Source: Lasiodiplodia sp. COLG20
Lineage: Eukaryota > Ascomycota > Dothideomycetes > Botryosphaeriales > Botryosphaeriaceae
Reading direction: 5' to 3'
DNA: 64,000 nucleotides
Assembly (NCBI GenBank): GCA_009801085.1
Contig: VNWV01000003.1
Span: 4,030,001 to 4,094,000, forward strand
Shown: positions 10,943-22,274 of the stretch, one piece after another
Layout: every line of letters begins with the position of its first letter
How positions within the stretch are numbered: position 1 is the first letter of the stretch
Position numbers and translations under genes: made by a program
Notes under the pieces: generated by a model
What the model saw: only the letters and a program-made list of their open reading frames with translations
Databases searched by the model: none
Told to the model about the DNA's origin: nothing

Positions 10943-12849
10943 TCACACCCGCTCCTTCCGCTCCTCACCACCCGAACTACGACTCCTCTTCCCCTCGCTT
11001 GGGCTCCCCTCCTTCTCCCTCGTCGCCACCACATCCAGCTCCCCACCCTTCCTGACCCTCTTCTCCGTCCACACCGGATTCTCGCCCTTCTCATGCGCCT
11101 CGGCGAAAATCCCATCCATGGTCTCGAGCTTGTACCCATTCGTCTCGACAAACGTGAAATACACGACCGGCACGAAGGCCAGGTTGAAACACATGAACAC
11201 GAAGTACGTCTGCCAGCTGATCCGGTTGATCATAATCGGGCTGAGCTGCACGACGGCGTAATTAAAAATCCAGTTTGCACTCGTACTCAGTCCATTGGCT
11301 TCCGCGCGGATGCGGATCGGCGTCACCTCCGCCGGGTAGCTGCATTCCTGTCAGTATATCAATGCTTTCGAGGGGGAAGCCATGATGGGGGGAAACAAGG
11401 GACACTTACAGCCATGTCACGCCCAACCAGCCGACGGCGAAGCACGTGTTGTAGACGAAGATGAAGACGGTGGCGGCGTAGGCGGGCGCGCGATAGGACG
11501 GCGTCGTTTGCGAGAGGCAGATGCCGATGATCAGCAGGCAGAGCGCCATGCCCAGCGCCCCCCACATCATGAGGCGCCGCCGGCCCAGCCGGTCGACGAT
11601 GAAGAGGGCCAGGACGGCGGCGAGGAAGTACTCGGTGCCCAGGAAGCCGGACATCAGGCGGGAGAGCTCGGGGGAGAAGGAGAGCGAGGTTTCGAAGACG
11701 GTGGTGGCGTAGTAGCTTGGAGATGAGTCAGTTCGGCTGCGAGGGGGTGAAGGGAAGGTGGGTAGGGGAGACGGATGGGACATCCTTACGTGACGAGGTT
11801 AATCCCGCCAATCTGCTGGAAGGCCTGCGACGCGAACGCGACGGCCGCCCGCCACCCGTTCTTCTCGGGCCCGTTGGAGAAGAACTCCTTGACCGTCAGC
11901 TTCCTGCCCGTCGTGATGGCGTTGACCTTCTTGATCTCGTCAACGTCGCGCAGCAGCTCCGCGTCGTCGACGGTCGTGCTGTGCAGGTTGGCCAGGATCT
12001 GCAAGGCATCCTCGTCGCGGCCGTGCTTGAGCAACCACCGCGGCGACTCCGGGAACAGTAGGATGCCCCCGATCAGGATGAGGCCGAAGACGGCTTGGAA
12101 GGCGAGCGGGAAGCGCCATTGGAACGAGTTTTGGTTGACGAACCAGAAGCCGTAGTTGAGCCTGGTGGTGTTGGGGGAGTCAGTGGGTGGTATAGTAGAA
12201 GGGGAGGGGAAGGGGGAGGGAGGCGCACCAGTAGCTGACCATTATACCGCCGGTAATCAGAGCGCCTTCGAAGAGCACGAGGAAGCCTCTGGTCTTGGGT
12301 GGTGCCATTTCGGACTGCCAGACCGGGATTGACGAGGTGTTCATGCCGTTACCGATGCCCGTAACGACTCTAGTGGGTTTCGTCAGTTTGGTCCCTGGAG
12401 AGGTGGTCCGTTGACTTGCCTTCCGACAATCAGCTCAGGAAGTCCGAAGGACGCGGCTTGGATGGCGGTTCCGGCGAGCATGATCAGCGTTCCAATCAAC
12501 ACTGCTCGTCGTCGTCCGAGCTTGTCACCATAACAGATGATCAGGATGGATCCAATAAGACAGCCGATTTCGTAGATGGCGACGACGAGTGCTTGAATGG
12601 CGCCTGATTTGTTCTTTGGCTCCATTTGTGGGAATTGCTGGAGGAAGAGGGGTTCTGTAATGATGCCGGACATGACACCTCTGAATGCTTGTCAGGAAAC
12701 TGTCATCAAAGGGTTCAGACAGTATATGAAACGGCGTACTGGTCGTAGCCAAAGAGTAGGAACCCGGAGGCTGCGGTTGCGCACACGCCTACCTCAAGGC
12801 TCCTGCCCTTTACTCTCTCACCAAGCCACCCTTTGTGTGATAGGGCCAT
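10943..12849 (-). CDS. MFS sugar/H+ symporter family transporter
   Basis: Six exons (12849-12740, 12680-12420, 12369-12229, 12161-11790, 11715-11410, 11339-10943) join to 528 residues, every junction at phase 2. The start ATG at 12849 opens a short polar N-terminus. Signatures of the sugar porter family are present: GYDQGVMSG in helix 1, GRRR loops after helices 2 and 8, PESPRWL before the central cytoplasmic loop, FQQIGGIN in helix 7, and a VETNGYKLE variant of the PETKG motif after helix 12. The C-terminal tail is charged and Ser/Arg-rich. The protein is expected in the plasma membrane importing hexoses or a related sugar; substrate cannot be read from sequence. Intron 2 (12370-12419) uses a GC donor (GCAAGT) and a TAG acceptor. 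It needs this splice to keep the VGRVVTGIGNG motif in frame. Confidence 0.95.
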
Positions 12850-14544
12850 GGCTATGGAAGCGTATTATAGACTCAGTATGAAGTGAATTTTGAGAAGTCT
12901 CCAAAGTATCAGTGTGATGAAGTCACTGATTGGCCCGGACCTGGGGTTCTTCAAAGCAGGTGATAAGGCTGTCTGGCCGAAACTGAACATCAGCATATCA
13001 TACACGGAATTTATAGAAATTTCGTCGAGTTCTACATTCAACGGCAGAAGGCAGTGGCCATGACATCATGATTTAGGGGGACGATAGCACTTGAACGGGA
13101 GCGGTGGCAATGCCGGAGGAGCTCACGCGAGACGCAAGGTTCGCAAAGCCCCAGGGCACAGATTAGCGGGGAAACTGGAGAGCGGCACAGTGATTCTAAG
13201 GTCCTATTCGATCCTCATCGATGTGAGAGTGAGAGGTTGCTCGAAAAATCGGGCCAGCAACGTCATGCTGGGTGAGCCGGAACTGCCTAAAAGGGTAACA
13301 CCGATGATCGCCCCCTCGACGCCGCCTCTTGTCTGATGAACACCATGCCGGTGCTGCTGCCGTGTAGGATGGTGGCAATTTTCCAGAGTAAACCCAGAAT
13401 GGCTTTCCGGAGGTGAGAGTGAGTATTGTGTTCGCTGTCTCCCGTTGGTTCGACAATTCCGTCTGAGTTGTGGCGGCGAGCGGTGCAAAAAAACGACGTG
13501 TTAGTTCAGATGGAGCAAGCCAGCGTCTCTGCACGTCTAATATTGCGGTTGATATGGAAAGGCAGAGTGAGCTTTGATGTGGCGGGTCCGATAGGTAGTT
13601 AAGTGGAGATACCTGCTCGGAGAGGGAATGGACCTGCAGTGATCAGGCCAAGGTGGAGTGCAGCTGGTTGGAGTAGTTGACTTAAACTTGAGCCCCGGTC
13701 GCATTCCTGACCGATCATTGTCATTTCCCGTAACTCGCCCGCTGAGCTGTCCCATGTGTCATGATAGTTTGGATGATGATAACAAAAGAGCAGGGCGTGA
13801 AACACTCTTTCTTCCTCACTCATTCATCTAAATTATGGAAAGACACTTGCGGCCACATTGGCGTTTTAACCACCCAGCTGCAGGTTATTCATTGCTACAC
13901 CAGCATCAGAAGTAACCTTTGGACCACGCTTGGTGTAACAACGAACTGCATATTTGCATGTGGTATAAATTAAACCGATCTTCCTTCAAGCATTCCCGGA
14001 GACCAGCCACCACATTTCACTACCTTTTGTGCCTGACAGGAAAGGAATGTTCGGAAAAAGGAACTTTGCGCACAGAAGCACTGAAGGAGCGGCCTGTAGG
14101 CGCCTGTGGCCAGATGGCGGCGACGTGGGCGCTTGGCCAGCGGGAACCAGCGGCTGACGGTACCATTAGCAGCCACTCAGGAAGAGTCTGGTCCATGTGA
14201 GGTTTCGGACGCGCCAACAATGGACACCGTATCACACGAGAATCGATAGTCGCAGAAGATGTGGTGAAATGAATGGCAATGAAGCGGTGGTGAGACTGGT
14301 GTTCGGTCGCAGAAAGACAAGTGAGGCGCGTCGCGCTGCAGTGGTGTGAAAGAAGTGGCCGATTCTTTTGATTTTCACCACCACCCTGACTCTGCATTCT
14401 CACTTCTTCCTTCCTCAACACAGCCGACTCGAGGGCGCATTCATTTTCTACTCGCGGTCTGGCACCGCCGGCGTTTCTATCACCTTGTCTTCTTCGTCAA
14501 TACTCAAACTCCGCTTCACCCATCCATTCTTTTTTTCTTCTATC
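12850..14544. other. Intergenic region, no gene seen
   Basis: This 1.7 kb spacer lies between the divergent starts of the transporter and the DUF1996 gene, so it is a shared upstream region. Open frames in it are short, lack family motifs and overlap each other on both strands. A CT-rich leader (about 14380-14540) precedes the DUF1996 start and is probably 5' UTR. Confidence 0.5.
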
Positions 14545-15586
14545 ATGCTTCACTTGACGCCCACCGTCACTATGCAGCCTTCCTTATTCACCTCTCTCAT
14601 TATCTGCTTCGTCATATCCCTGCAGGCTCAGGCGACATTTGTGGTGCGCTGTGGTAGCCGCCTCTACGACCAGCGCTCCGACCCCATCGTCCAGCCGGGC
14701 CAAGTCTCTCAGCATGTCCACGTACTGTGTGGTGGCAATGGGTTCAACTTCACCATGGATTTCCGAGACGCGCGCAACTCGGTTTGCAGCTCCTGCAACA
14801 TCAAGCAAGACATGTCCGCCTACTGGACCCCCAAGATGTATTTTCGCACTCAGGACGGCAACTTTCGACACGTTCCGATCATTGGGGACGACGGCAAAGG
14901 AAATACGGGAGGAATGGCCATCTACTACCTGTGAGCATATCATTCCATACTATCACTTGTCTTACTGAAGTTCTGCTTTCAGTCACCGTCCGGGCCCCGA
15001 CAATGACCCAATCCATCCATTTCCTCCGGGATTCAGGATGGTTGCCGGCGACATGTACAGGCGCACACCAGGAACAAACTTCAGCAGCCAGGCAATAAGC
15101 TCTCTCTGCCCCGGCGGAGGACCCAGCGGTGAAGACGTCAAATTCCCGGGATTCCCAAACATGACGTGCCCGTATGGAGTGCGCATGCAGGTCACCTTCC
15201 CCGGCTGCTGGAATGGCGTAGACGTTGATACTCCGGACCACACCTCGCATATTGCATACCCGATCGATGGAGCCTTTGATGGCGGGAGATGCCCAGGCAG
15301 TCATCCCAAGCATATCATGACGCTCTTCTTCGAGGTCACTTGCAATACCCATGCTTTAACCTGGTGGGACAACAGCACTCAGCCTTTCGTTCTCTCAACC
15401 GGCGATCCAACAGGCTACGGCATGCACGAAGACTTCCTCAACGGATGGGATGGCGACACACTGCAGAAAGCCATCAGCGACTGCACCGACGACAAGCCCG
15501 ACTGCCCTGACAAGACCTTCACCTACTGGACGCCGGCCGAGCAACAACGCTGCAAGCTGCCCCTCTCGGTCAACGAGGCTGTCTAA
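14545..15586 (+). CDS. DUF1996 secreted protein, ends at in-frame TAA before a WSC domain
   Basis: Exons 14545-14930 and 14983-15586 (52 bp intron) encode 329 residues. The first ATG (14545) and a second at 14572 both lead into a hydrophobic signal peptide ending near AQA. DUF1996 covers about residues 33-290, with the family's conserved QHVHVLCGG, YWTPKM and Cys-rich blocks. Family members are secreted or wall-associated fungal proteins of unknown activity. The TAA at 15584-15586 interrupts the same reading frame that continues into a WSC domain. Homologues commonly have DUF1996 followed by WSC on one chain. The stop probably replaces a Gln codon (CAA to TAA). An in-frame splice 15581-15649 with weak ends (GTCTAA..AAG) could skip it, at the cost of a conserved LPGCN segment. 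Confidence 0.8.
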
Positions 15587-16193
15587 GGCATGCTGTCATC
15601 CCTCCCTGGCTGCAACTTGGTGACCCACGACACGCCAGCGGCAATCAAGCGCAAGCGCAACTGCGCAAACAGCGTAGCCTTAAACCCAAGCAAAGAACGC
15701 CATCTGCCGCCGATCAACGGGTGGGATTACCTGGGCTGCGGCAACGACCAGCCGGAGCAGGGCCGCACGTTCCCCGACGAACGGTGGGTGGACAACAGCG
15801 GGATGACGCATGGCAGATGCGTCCACCATTGCGATAGCCTGGGTTACACGTATGCGGGGATAGAGTACGCGAACGAGTGAGTGACTCGCACGAGGCTGGC
15901 ACGGCAGACGGGCAGGATTTGGAATCTAGAGTGCAAAGTGCTGACGAGAAAACAAACAAAACTGTAGGTGCTACTGCGGGTATAGCCTCGCCTCTGACCG
16001 CATGCCGTGGGAGGGTGTCTGGGGGAACTGCATCCTGCCTTGTCCCGGAGACAAAACGATGAAGTGCGGTGGATACAACGCGATCACCATCTACAAGAAG
16101 GCTGCTGCTGCTGGGGAAACGTCCCCAACAAGGCCAAGCGCGCGTCGCTTCTCCGAGCGGTTTTCGGAGCATCTAGGCGTGGGCTTGGAGTGA
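15587..16193 (+). pseudogene. WSC domain downstream of the in-frame stop
   Basis: The frame continues past the TAA: 15587-15876 joins 15968-16193 over a 91 bp intron (GTGAGT..GTAG). The joined segment has a full WSC carbohydrate-binding domain: GWDYLGC, CVHHC, an ECYCG core, GNCILPCPG and KCGG, with the eight-Cys pattern intact. A short Ser/Arg tail follows. If the stop is real this domain is untranslated or would need restart at the ATG at 15590, which lacks a signal peptide. The intact splice signals and cysteine pattern suggest that the interruption is recent, a sequencing error, or skipped by splicing. Confidence 0.7.
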
Positions 16194-17511
16194 TCCTGCG
16201 TGCCTTGGGCATGCAGGTGCGGTGGAATGGGCCGGCCAGCCAGCCACTGCCGCCGTTTATTATTGGCTGCCAAGGAAAGAGGCTCAGCCGGTTCCTATTT
16301 TAGCGCTTGCTTGTTTCTGGGCAAGATAAATGGCGCTTTGAGTGGAAAGTAGGATGGCGGTGAATTAGGTGGATGAATAATCAGAGTGCATATTGAAAGG
16401 TCAAGATTCGTCACAGTGCTGGCTACACTGCATGAGGTTTAAAATGGGTTGCGGACGGTTGCGTCAGCTTTGCCATCGGCGCATCTTGACGACAGACCCT
16501 ATGGGCGGACCATGTTGGATCTTATAAGAAAATCTCGCACGTGCGGCATGCCATTCTAAGCTTCCACGTAACCTTCTTATATCATGTCGCAGGGTTGCGG
16601 CTACTCTTGGCGAAGGCCTAAAAATAGTCGATAAGCTGACCAAACGGGAAGCGGGGTGGGCCTAGACTGCCCGACCAACCACTGAGTTGGCACCAACATC
16701 GACCCGGCCCCGATGCCATTTCACCACCAAATCTCGTCCCGCGCCTTGTCTCGGTCCGGTATCGACTCGGCCGCCTGTGGACGCCTTTGACGCGCCGACA
16801 AACTGTCAACCCTCTTCACGCAGCCCAGGACACCCTCGCAGCACCGCTGCAGCGACCCCGCACCCAGCCTTGCGGCCGCCCAAGGCTCCCAGGCAGCCCG
16901 CCCAATCCTCCACGAATCACAGGGCCACCGCATCCACCACCATGCGCTCGTACCTTCTGCGCCTCGAGGGATCCAGGCGTTGTATTCCAGCGTGGTAGTC
17001 GGCCCCCACGATCCGACCCACAGCTGGGCGGTCGTGGCTGGCCGCGAAGGATGGAAAGTTCCCACATCCCTGCGCAGCCTCAGCACTTGCATTCGTTGGC
17101 GGTCAAGCCTGAGCATGGTGTGCCGTCTGACATGCATAGGCTAAGCGCAAACCGACCACGCCACCACCCTCGAACCCGTGAGCATTACGAGTGGAATTTC
17201 CAACAGCGCCAAGCCGTGCTCGGTACGCGGTTGCGCCTGTGTTCGATGGAGTGGATGGGGGACCCGGCAGCCCCGGCGCGGCACTGCAGACGGGCTGAGC
17301 CGCCGCGTGGTGCTGCGAGTGTGTGTTAAAGAAAAACCGATATCCCAACTACCGGGTTGTTTCTGCACCCACCCTGCTCTCCCCCCGCTTTCGCACCTTT
17401 TCGATCGCCCGCGCGAGGCTCATGTAGCCGACTGCTGCCCTCTCTGCTCTCCCATCGCGCGTCTTCCCTCCGGTTCGCGCTCATCACGACATCTACCTTC
17501 TCCCTCCAGCC
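16194..17511. other. Intergenic region, no gene seen
   Basis: 1.3 kb between two plus-strand genes. From about 16680 the sequence is GC- and Pro-codon-rich, giving long overlapping frames on both strands without domains. The CT-rich stretch from about 17370 to 17510 looks like the leader of the cupredoxin gene. Confidence 0.5.
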
Positions 17512-18962
17512 ATGAGAGCATTTCTCGCGGCCGTCGCCGCGCTGCGGCTAGCGACTGGCGTCCTCGCACAAACAACCACAGCCTCGAGCTCGAGGACCAT
17601 CCACACCGTTGCCGTCGGCGCCAATGGCCACAATTTTACTCCAAACACTACTTATGCCGATCCCGGAGACATCGTCGTCTTCGACTTCTACCCGACTAAC
17701 CACTCCGTCATCCGCGGCGAGTATGCCAACAACACCTCAATATGTGGCGTCGCCGGCTGCAACCCGTGCGTGCCTTGGGAGCTCTACCACGCCAACGAGG
17801 ACTACCAAGGCTTCTTCTCCGAGAACAGGATAATCGATACTTTCACAGATGTAAGCACCAACTTTCCATCAATCCCCGGCGCCGGAGAAGCAACGTAAGG
17901 CGTTGTAGATAGGGGAAGACATTGCAAAAATCAAAGCCATTGTCTGGGGCGTCGCGAGTACAAAAGGCCATGACAACTGTCTCAGATGATCAGCATCGCA
18001 CGTTCGCACGGACGCTGACTCTGCTGAAACATCATTGCTACCCCCCATCACGTCACGACTTTGCAACAAAAAAGGCATATGAACAAATCACTAACCCGTT
18101 GACAGAGGCAAACATGGAATCTCACCATCAACAACACAGAACCCATCTGGTTCTACTGTGATGCGATAGAGTCGTGTTCGCCGAACGGCATGGTTGGGGT
18201 AATAAATCCGGTCAGTGTTCTACAAGCAACCTCCCCCGTGCCACCCACTGACATCATCCACAGCAAAATGGCTCGTCTTTCAACTACCAGCACACCGAAG
18301 CCATGGACTCCGTGTACCAGCTGGCGCCGGGTCAAACCTGGCCCGCTGAAGGCTCGTCATCCACGTCATCGTCCAGCTCGGGCGGCCACCACAGCAGCAG
18401 CCTCTCGGGCGGCGCCATCGCCGGAATCGTCGTGGGGTCCGTCGCCTTCGTCGCCATGGCGGCGGCGCTGATGTTCTTCGTCGGCCGCAGCCGCGCGTAC
18501 GGCAAGTTCTTCAAGCACACGCAGTCGCAGCCCCCGCTGTCGGAAATCGGCGACCACTCCAGCCAGCCGGGTGGCATGGGCGGATCCCTGCCGCCGTGGT
18601 CGGACGGCACGCCTTCGCGCCTCGGCAGCCCCCCGCCGACGATGCCTGGAAGCCCGCCGATTGGTGGTGGGCAGAATGAGAAGCCGGTGAATCAGGCGCG
18701 CTGGAGCGATAGCACGGCTTTCACCCACAATAATGTGAACCAGCCCCGCTACAGCTCCCCGCCCCCGCAGGAGCACATGATGTTTGTGGGGTACAATAGG
18801 CAGACAGGCGCCCCGGAATTCACCCCCGAGCTTCCTGGAGATCACGAGATTCACCAGGCGGGAGGACCGGATGCGACAATGAGGGAAGAGGCGCGGGTAA
18901 TCGGAGGAAGCCCAGTGGAGATGGATGCGAACGAGGCAAGAAGATTAAAAGGAGGACATTGA
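17512..18962 (+). CDS. Cupredoxin-like extracellular serine-rich protein with one TM segment
   Basis: Exons 17512-17850, 18106-18210 and 18264-18962 (all phase 0) encode 380 residues. The ATG at 17512 starts a signal peptide (about 1-19). The plastocyanin-like domain (about 28-150) has VGANGHNFTP, FDFYPTNHSV and WFYCDAIESC..GMVGVINP. The usual fungal pattern has a His next to the second Cys; here that position is Ser (ESCS), so one copper ligand may be missing. A Ser-rich stalk leads to a Gly/Ala/Val transmembrane helix (GAIAGIVVGSVAFVAMAAAL) and a Pro/Gly-rich cytosolic tail. The likely role is at the cell surface or wall. Copper binding is uncertain. Intron 1 (255 bp) is long for this locus, and a missed micro-exon inside it cannot be excluded. 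Confidence 0.85.
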
Positions 18963-20654
18963 GTATGAGAGGGTTTGAATGGGATGGGAAAGACGAGTTC
19001 GAAGCGTTACGTTTTTGCACTGCAAGGAAAAATACGGCACCGGCGACAGTCGCTAATGCCCCATGGACGCGTCTGCTTGGAAAATTGGCAGACTGCGAGT
19101 TATTTTTTAATCTGTTTTTCAATATACCCTTCGTTATGCGAAGTTTTCCGACACGATGAGCAATCCGCCGCGCCTGGGCCGTTGAGTTGTCTGCTGTTCA
19201 ACCGGGGTGCTGGAGAGGGGAGGCTTATAAGCATTCAAGTATGCCAATACTCCGGAAGCGATAGCCGAAGGTGCTTACTTATCTCGCAGGCTGGTCGGAA
19301 CTATTGAGACAGGGCACCCTTTGCAGGATGCGATTAGGCGACCTTATCATCCCAAAACGGCAGGTCTGCCATACACAAGCGTCGCGTGACGAACGCACGC
19401 CACAACTACATGGCAAGCCCAACTTCCTTTCTTCATCCTGCGAACGACGCCTTCAATGCTTTTTTCTCCGGATGTCCAGCCAAGGCCTTCCACTTGGAGG
19501 GTGCAACCATCGGCGCGCAATAAGCGCAGCACAAGACATCCATCTGGAATGCTTGGCTTCTCTGAACGCCAAGTATGACGCCTTAGAAGCCCTGGCATCA
19601 CTCGGGCCTGTCCACCTGCCCGATCAGCATCCCCGGCCCGAGACTCGTTGACAAAGCAAAACAATATACCTATCGCCTGCTGTTCTTGGATTACCGCCGA
19701 TAAGCCTTGCAGTATCTCTACATTGCGGCTCTCATCGACAAGTGACATGTCTTGTCCCACCGTGGAGGCCGCATAATCTACCTCCATCCGCCTCTGTAGC
19801 ACCGAATCCGCCCTTGAAGCAATCCTGACGGAAGGACGCGTCAGCGGGTCAGATCTTCGATTTACACAGCAAGCTGAGATATAAATCTATGCCTCCTCAG
19901 ATTGCTGTCTCGCGCGTGAGCAAGGTCCTGACGTCTGTGACTGACTCCATGCGGTGGGCGCCCTACAACCACTTAGGTCACCACAGCCCTTGTCACCATG
20001 CGGCATCCCCAAATTTGTTCTTTCGTCTTCTGCCGCCTTCCTCTTTCAGCTAACACTATACTGCAGTTCCAAGGCCACATCTAGCCGGCGCGATGCGGTT
20101 TTCCAGAAAAAGCCCGCCGTCTTCCCACTGTGGCGCAACGCCTCAGGCGTGGCCGGTATAGTCTTCCCCTGTGCACACAAGGCTTGGACCGGCCGGAACA
20201 GGCAACTACTCAGGGAATTGTCAGGCCTGGTACCGGGCGAAGCCTGCTTGGCGGTCCTTGACTGACCACATCAGTTGATCCGTCGCGGCCTTGGCTGGTT
20301 TTCTTCAACGCCTGACTTCCTGAACTTCATGTCTCTCGCAACACAATGGTACATGGACCCGCCGGGCCAAGCCAATACTGTCATGCAGTCTGCCCTTTGT
20401 CTCTTTCCTAGAACAACGATCGCGCGCCAAGTGTAGTACTGGGACGACACCAAGGTACATCCAGGCTACGCGAGATGGAAAAGCATCGAGTGGGAGGAGA
20501 AGGCCTCATGGTGAGGGTATAAAGCTGCGAGGGAGGACCGCATTCGAAGCACCAGTTCCAGCAGCAGCAACAGTTCAGCGCTCAGGATCTCCTCAAGCCA
20601 GTCAACGGAACCAGCCCTCAAACCTCCCCTTCTTCAACCTTCTTACCAATCACC
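18963..20654. other. Intergenic region upstream of the subtilase
   Basis: 1.7 kb with no supported gene. Frames near 19271-19802 occur on both strands and lack motifs. The right end carries the protease promoter: a TATAAA box at 20518 and a CA/CT-rich leader. Confidence 0.5.
20518..20523 (+). promoter_or_regulatory. TATA box of the subtilase gene
   Basis: TATAAA lies 132 bp before the protease ATG and is followed by a C/A-rich leader without an upstream ATG close to the start. Position and match fit a core promoter for a strongly inducible secreted enzyme. The assignment is inferred. Confidence 0.5.
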
Positions 20655-22080
20655 ATGAAGACCACCCTCCTCATCGCCCTCCAGGCCGCCTTCGCCGCGG
20701 TCCTGGCCGCGCCGACTGCCAACCGCCAGCGCCGCGACACCAAGGAGTTCGACATCGTGACGACTCCGGAAGTCGACGTCGCGGCGCTCCTGGCCGAGAT
20801 CGAGCTCAACGCCGACATGGATGACGTGTTCGCGACGTTCAACAACACGCAGTTCAAGGGCTTCTCGGGCGCGCTGACGCAGCAGGAGGCCGACTTCCTC
20901 AACGCCAAGGACGAGGTGCTCACCGTCGAGCCCGTCGTGCCCATCCACGCCCTCGCCACGCGCGGCTCCGCGCCGTGGGGCCTGCAGCGCATCTCGCAGA
21001 GCGGCCGCGTGTCGGGCAGCGCCAGCTCCAGGACTTTCACGTACACGTACGACGACACGGCGCTCGGCAGGGGCGTCGATGTGTATGTCGTTGACACGGG
21101 CATTTACACGGCGCATTCGGAGTTTGGTGGCAGGGCGCGGACCGGGTGGAGCTACTACTCGTCGACGTCGGATGGGAATGGGCACGGTACGTGTTGTGTG
21201 ATGCGGCAGTTCGACTTGCTTGTTTGGGATATGAGGGGGCGGGACGGTGCTAACTGCTTTAAGGAACTCACTGCGCCGGAACTATCGCCGGATCGACCGT
21301 CGGCGTTGCCTCGAACGCTAACCTGATCGCCGTCAAGGTGCTCGACAGCAATGGACAGGGTACTTCGACTGGTGTAAGTGTTTCCCCCATCCACTTTTTC
21401 ACTTTGGTTGCTTTGTTTTTCTCTTCACGCGGTGTGCCAACCAGGACCACCCGGATGCTAAAACGACTATTTTTTTTTTCACAGCTCATCGCCGGTCTCG
21501 ACTACGTCGCTTCCACCCACAACACCCGCAAGAGCCAGAGTGGCTTCATCGCTTCCGTCGCCTCCATGTCTCTCGGCTTTGAGGGCCGTGCCACCGCTGT
21601 TGAGACGGCCGTCCGCAACCTCGCTGCCGCTGGTGTCCACACTGTCGTACGTAACATCCGCCGATCATCATCACCACCACCACTTTCACTATCATTACTT
21701 TCGCTCTCTTTCATCACCACCATTTTCACCTTCCTCACCGCCACTGTTACGACCACTGCCGCTCCTATTTCACCTTTCACCACCTTCACCATCATCACCC
21801 TCTACACTCCCCCCTCCCACCCACCTCCATTCTCACCACCACAACCACCACTAACCCCACCCCCAACAGGTCGCTGCCGGCAACTCCAACACCAACGCCT
21901 GCACGCAGTCCCCCGCCGCCGTCGGCGGCACCGGCTCCAGCACCGTCCTCAGCATCGGCGCCTCGACCATCGGCGACGCCGTCGCCTCCTTCTCCAACAC
22001 CGGCCCCTGCGTCGACGTCTTCGCCCCGGGCCAGGACGTCATCTCGGCCTCCAACACCGGCGCCAGCACCTATCGCAGCC

Positions 22081-22112
<32 letters not shown>

Positions 22113-22274
22113 GCCGGCCTCGTCGCGTACTTTGCCGTCGGCAACTCGAACCTCCGCCAGAGCCCGAGCGCGATGAAGAGCTTTGTGAAGAGTGGGGCGA
22201 TTAGCGGCGTGCTTACGAGGAACAGCGGGTATGTGAGTGGTGGGGATTTGGTGCTTGTTAACAACGGCGCGTAA
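20655..22274 (+). CDS. Secreted subtilisin-like serine protease (proteinase K family, S8)
   Basis: Exons 20655-21186, 21264-21373, 21485-21646 and 21870-22274 encode 402 residues, the usual length for this family. A signal peptide (about 1-19) is followed by an I9 propeptide (about 30-98). The mature enzyme probably starts near residue 101, just before APWGLQRIS. The catalytic triad is clear: Asp147 in VVDTGI, His177 in GHGTHCAG and Ser343 in GTSMATPHVAG, with the oxyanion Asn272 in AAGNSN. It is an extracellular alkaline endoprotease of broad specificity, as in oryzin and proteinase K. Intron 1 has a canonical GCTAAC branch site. Intron 3 (223 bp) is unusually long and made mostly of CAC/ACC/TTC-type low-complexity sequence. 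Confidence 0.96.

Noticed and set aside
16687..17699. Overlapping Pro/Arg-rich frames before the cupredoxin gene
   Set aside because: They occur on both strands through one GC-rich patch, with no domain or valid splice pattern.
21338..22204. Long plus frame through intron 3 of the subtilase
   Set aside because: It reads low-complexity CAC/ACC intron sequence and the wrong frame of the catalytic exon; the spliced protease is clear.
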